Assembly: GCA_947440875.1 (NCBI GenBank)
Contig: CANETG010000165.1
Coordinates: 1 to 6,159 of the forward strand
Direction of reading: 5' to 3'
DNA from: Bacteriovoracaceae bacterium
GTDB lineage: Bacteria > Bdellovibrionota > Bacteriovoracia > Bacteriovoracales > Bacteriovoracaceae
DNA: 6,159 nt
Shown here: positions 5,278 to 6,159 of the stretch, in pieces
Layout: each line of letters starts with the position of its first letter
How positions within the stretch are numbered: position 1 is the first letter of the stretch
Translations under genes and position numbers: made by a program
Notes under the pieces: model-generated
The model's input: the letters and a program-made list of their open reading frames with translations, nothing else
The model's database searches: none
What the model was told of the DNA's origin: nothing

Positions 5278-6159
5278 ATGTCGAACCGCGCGAAAACCAT
5301 TCTCCTTCTTCTTGTGGACGCTCTCCTTCTCTTTTTTGTGATGGGTATCGTGATCGTGATTCGAAAGAGTGGAAATCCCACTCTCGTTTATATAGAAAAG
5401 CACATCGGTCTCTTCACGATTCTTTTTCCAATTTGGATTCTGATGTACTTCATCGAGGGTCTCTACACTCTCAAGACATATAATCCTGCCAATCTTCCGA
5501 TCTCTGTTATTCGCGGAACGTTGCTTTCGTTAGTCGTTTCCATTCTTGTGATTTATCTTTTGCCGCCACGGCTTGAATCTGTCACTCCGAAAACCAATCT
5601 CGCGCTGATTGCTATTGGTGCCATACCTATTCTTTATTTTTGGAGAAGATTCTTCTTTAGTTATTTTGGAGCGGAAGAGCGTTTAAGAAGCACAATCGTT
5701 ATCGGCTCGCCAGATACGATTGCGCTGGTAGAAGAAGAAATTCGCCGCAAACCTCACCTAGGTTACAAAATCGTGGGTACGTATCCTTCGGAACTCTCCC
5801 ATATTCCCAATCTCGAAGGTGTCGAATTGATCGCGATTGAGAGGAACGTCACTCGGAGTTCGGATCTCTATCAAGAAATTTTCGGAATGCTCGGTTCTGG
5901 TCTTGAGATTATCGACCTTGCAAAATTTGCCGAGAAGATTTCGGGTAAAATTCCAATTCGCGCGATCGATGAATCCTGGTTCATTGAATACTGCGGTCAT
6001 CAGGAATCACGAAGCTATGACGTTCTGAAGAATCTCATCGATCGGACAGTGGCCATTCTTATGATGATCGGTCTCATTCCAGTCGCAGCCATTCTTTTCC
6101 CGATTCTTCTTATCGTTCACGGAAGACCCATCTTTTTTAAACAGAAGAGAACAGGTCTC
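5278..6159 (+). CDS. Polyprenyl-phosphate sugar-phosphate transferase (WbaP/WcaJ-like), 3' end outside window
   Basis: Inner-membrane enzyme expected to move a sugar-1-phosphate from a UDP-sugar to undecaprenyl phosphate, the first step of polysaccharide repeat-unit assembly. The frame is open for 294 codons from ATG 5278 to the window edge. Four N-terminal hydrophobic segments (about 8-28, 43-61, 78-95, 107-122) are followed by RRFFF and a Rossmann-like CoA_binding_3 region (STIVIGSPD at 138-146, then LGYKIVGTYP at 161-170) and a DESWF element at 231-235. The bacterial sugar-transferase domain begins at about 248 (VLKNLIDRTVA), with the membrane-embedded hydrophobic hairpin at 257-281 and then GRPIFFKQKRTGL, the usual P-x-F-x-Q-x-R-x-G signature. 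The catalytic Asp-Glu would come just past the edge. The ribosome site is weak (GAAGATAAG). TATAAG at 5222-5227 is a possible -10 without a good -35. The gene diverges from the toxin-antitoxin module. Confidence 0.88.
   Translation, partial: MSNRAKTILLLLVDALLLFFVMGIVIVIRKSGNPTLVYIEKHIGLFTILFPIWILMYFIEGLYTLKTYNPANLPISVIRGTLLSLVVSILVIYLLPPRLESVTPKTNLALIAIGAIPILYFWRRFFFSYFGAEERLRSTIVIGSPDTIALVEEEIRRKPHLGYKIVGTYPSELSHIPNLEGVELIAIERNVTRSSDLYQEIFGMLGSGLEIIDLAKFAEKISGKIPIRAIDESWFIEYCGHQESRSYDVLKNLIDRTVAILMMIGLIPVAAILFPILLIVHGRPIFFKQKRTGL

Noticed and set aside
5085..5381. Minus-strand open frame over the toxin start and the transferase start
   Set aside because: Arg-rich low-complexity translation antisense to the transferase; it overlaps the toxin frame out of phase and matches nothing. 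The toxin frame beside it fits a family.
5758..6028. Open frames on both strands inside the sugar-phosphate transferase (5758-6000 minus; 5837-6028 plus)
   Set aside because: Out-of-frame shadows of a conserved membrane enzyme gene.
1..6159. CRISPR arrays, tRNA or rRNA genes, insertion sequences
   Set aside because: No regularly spaced repeats, no tRNA-like CCA/T-loop pattern, and no transposase frame or terminal repeats were seen.

Overview
The window is about 6.2 kb of bacterial DNA carrying part of a surface-polysaccharide locus, with a sensor-kinase gene tail on the left and a decayed toxin-antitoxin module inserted between two polysaccharide genes. Several features resemble predatory bacteria of the Bdellovibrionota (Bacteriovorax/Peredibacter-like): moderate GC (mid-40s % by eye in the main genes), the type of kinase tail, BrnT/CopG-type pairs, and small cysteine-rich secreted proteins of no familiar family. 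That assignment is an inference from style, not a database match.

Layout from left to right. Positions 3-530 (+) hold the last 175 codons of a protein with two receiver-like domains, probably the C-terminal end of a sensor histidine kinase. It meets tail to tail, with a 4-base overlap, a complete UDP-glucose 6-dehydrogenase gene (527-1840, -). A ~200-base divergent intergenic region holds a good promoter candidate for that gene. Next come two adjacent genes for unrecognised secreted cysteine-containing proteins (2042-2665 and 2667-3434, +; 1 base apart). They are followed by an O-antigen ligase/Wzy-type membrane protein (3477-4649, +).

The 3' end of the ligase gene overlaps by 38 bases, tail to tail, with a CopG/BrnA-like antitoxin gene (4612-4851, -). 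Upstream of the antitoxin, on the same strand, lies a BrnT-like toxin reading frame (4841-5164) that is recognisable end to end but interrupted by an in-frame TGA at codon 54. Its control region has a 17-bp palindrome and a hairpin that places the Shine-Dalgarno sequence in its loop. Diverging from this module, a polyprenyl-phosphate sugar-phosphate transferase gene starts at 5278 (+) and runs off the right edge.

Taken together, the sugar-phosphate transferase (starts the lipid-linked sugar), the UDP-glucose dehydrogenase (supplies UDP-glucuronate) and the ligase/polymerase (joins finished units) fit one capsule or O-antigen pathway. The toxin-antitoxin module is AT-richer than its flanks and looks like a later arrival.
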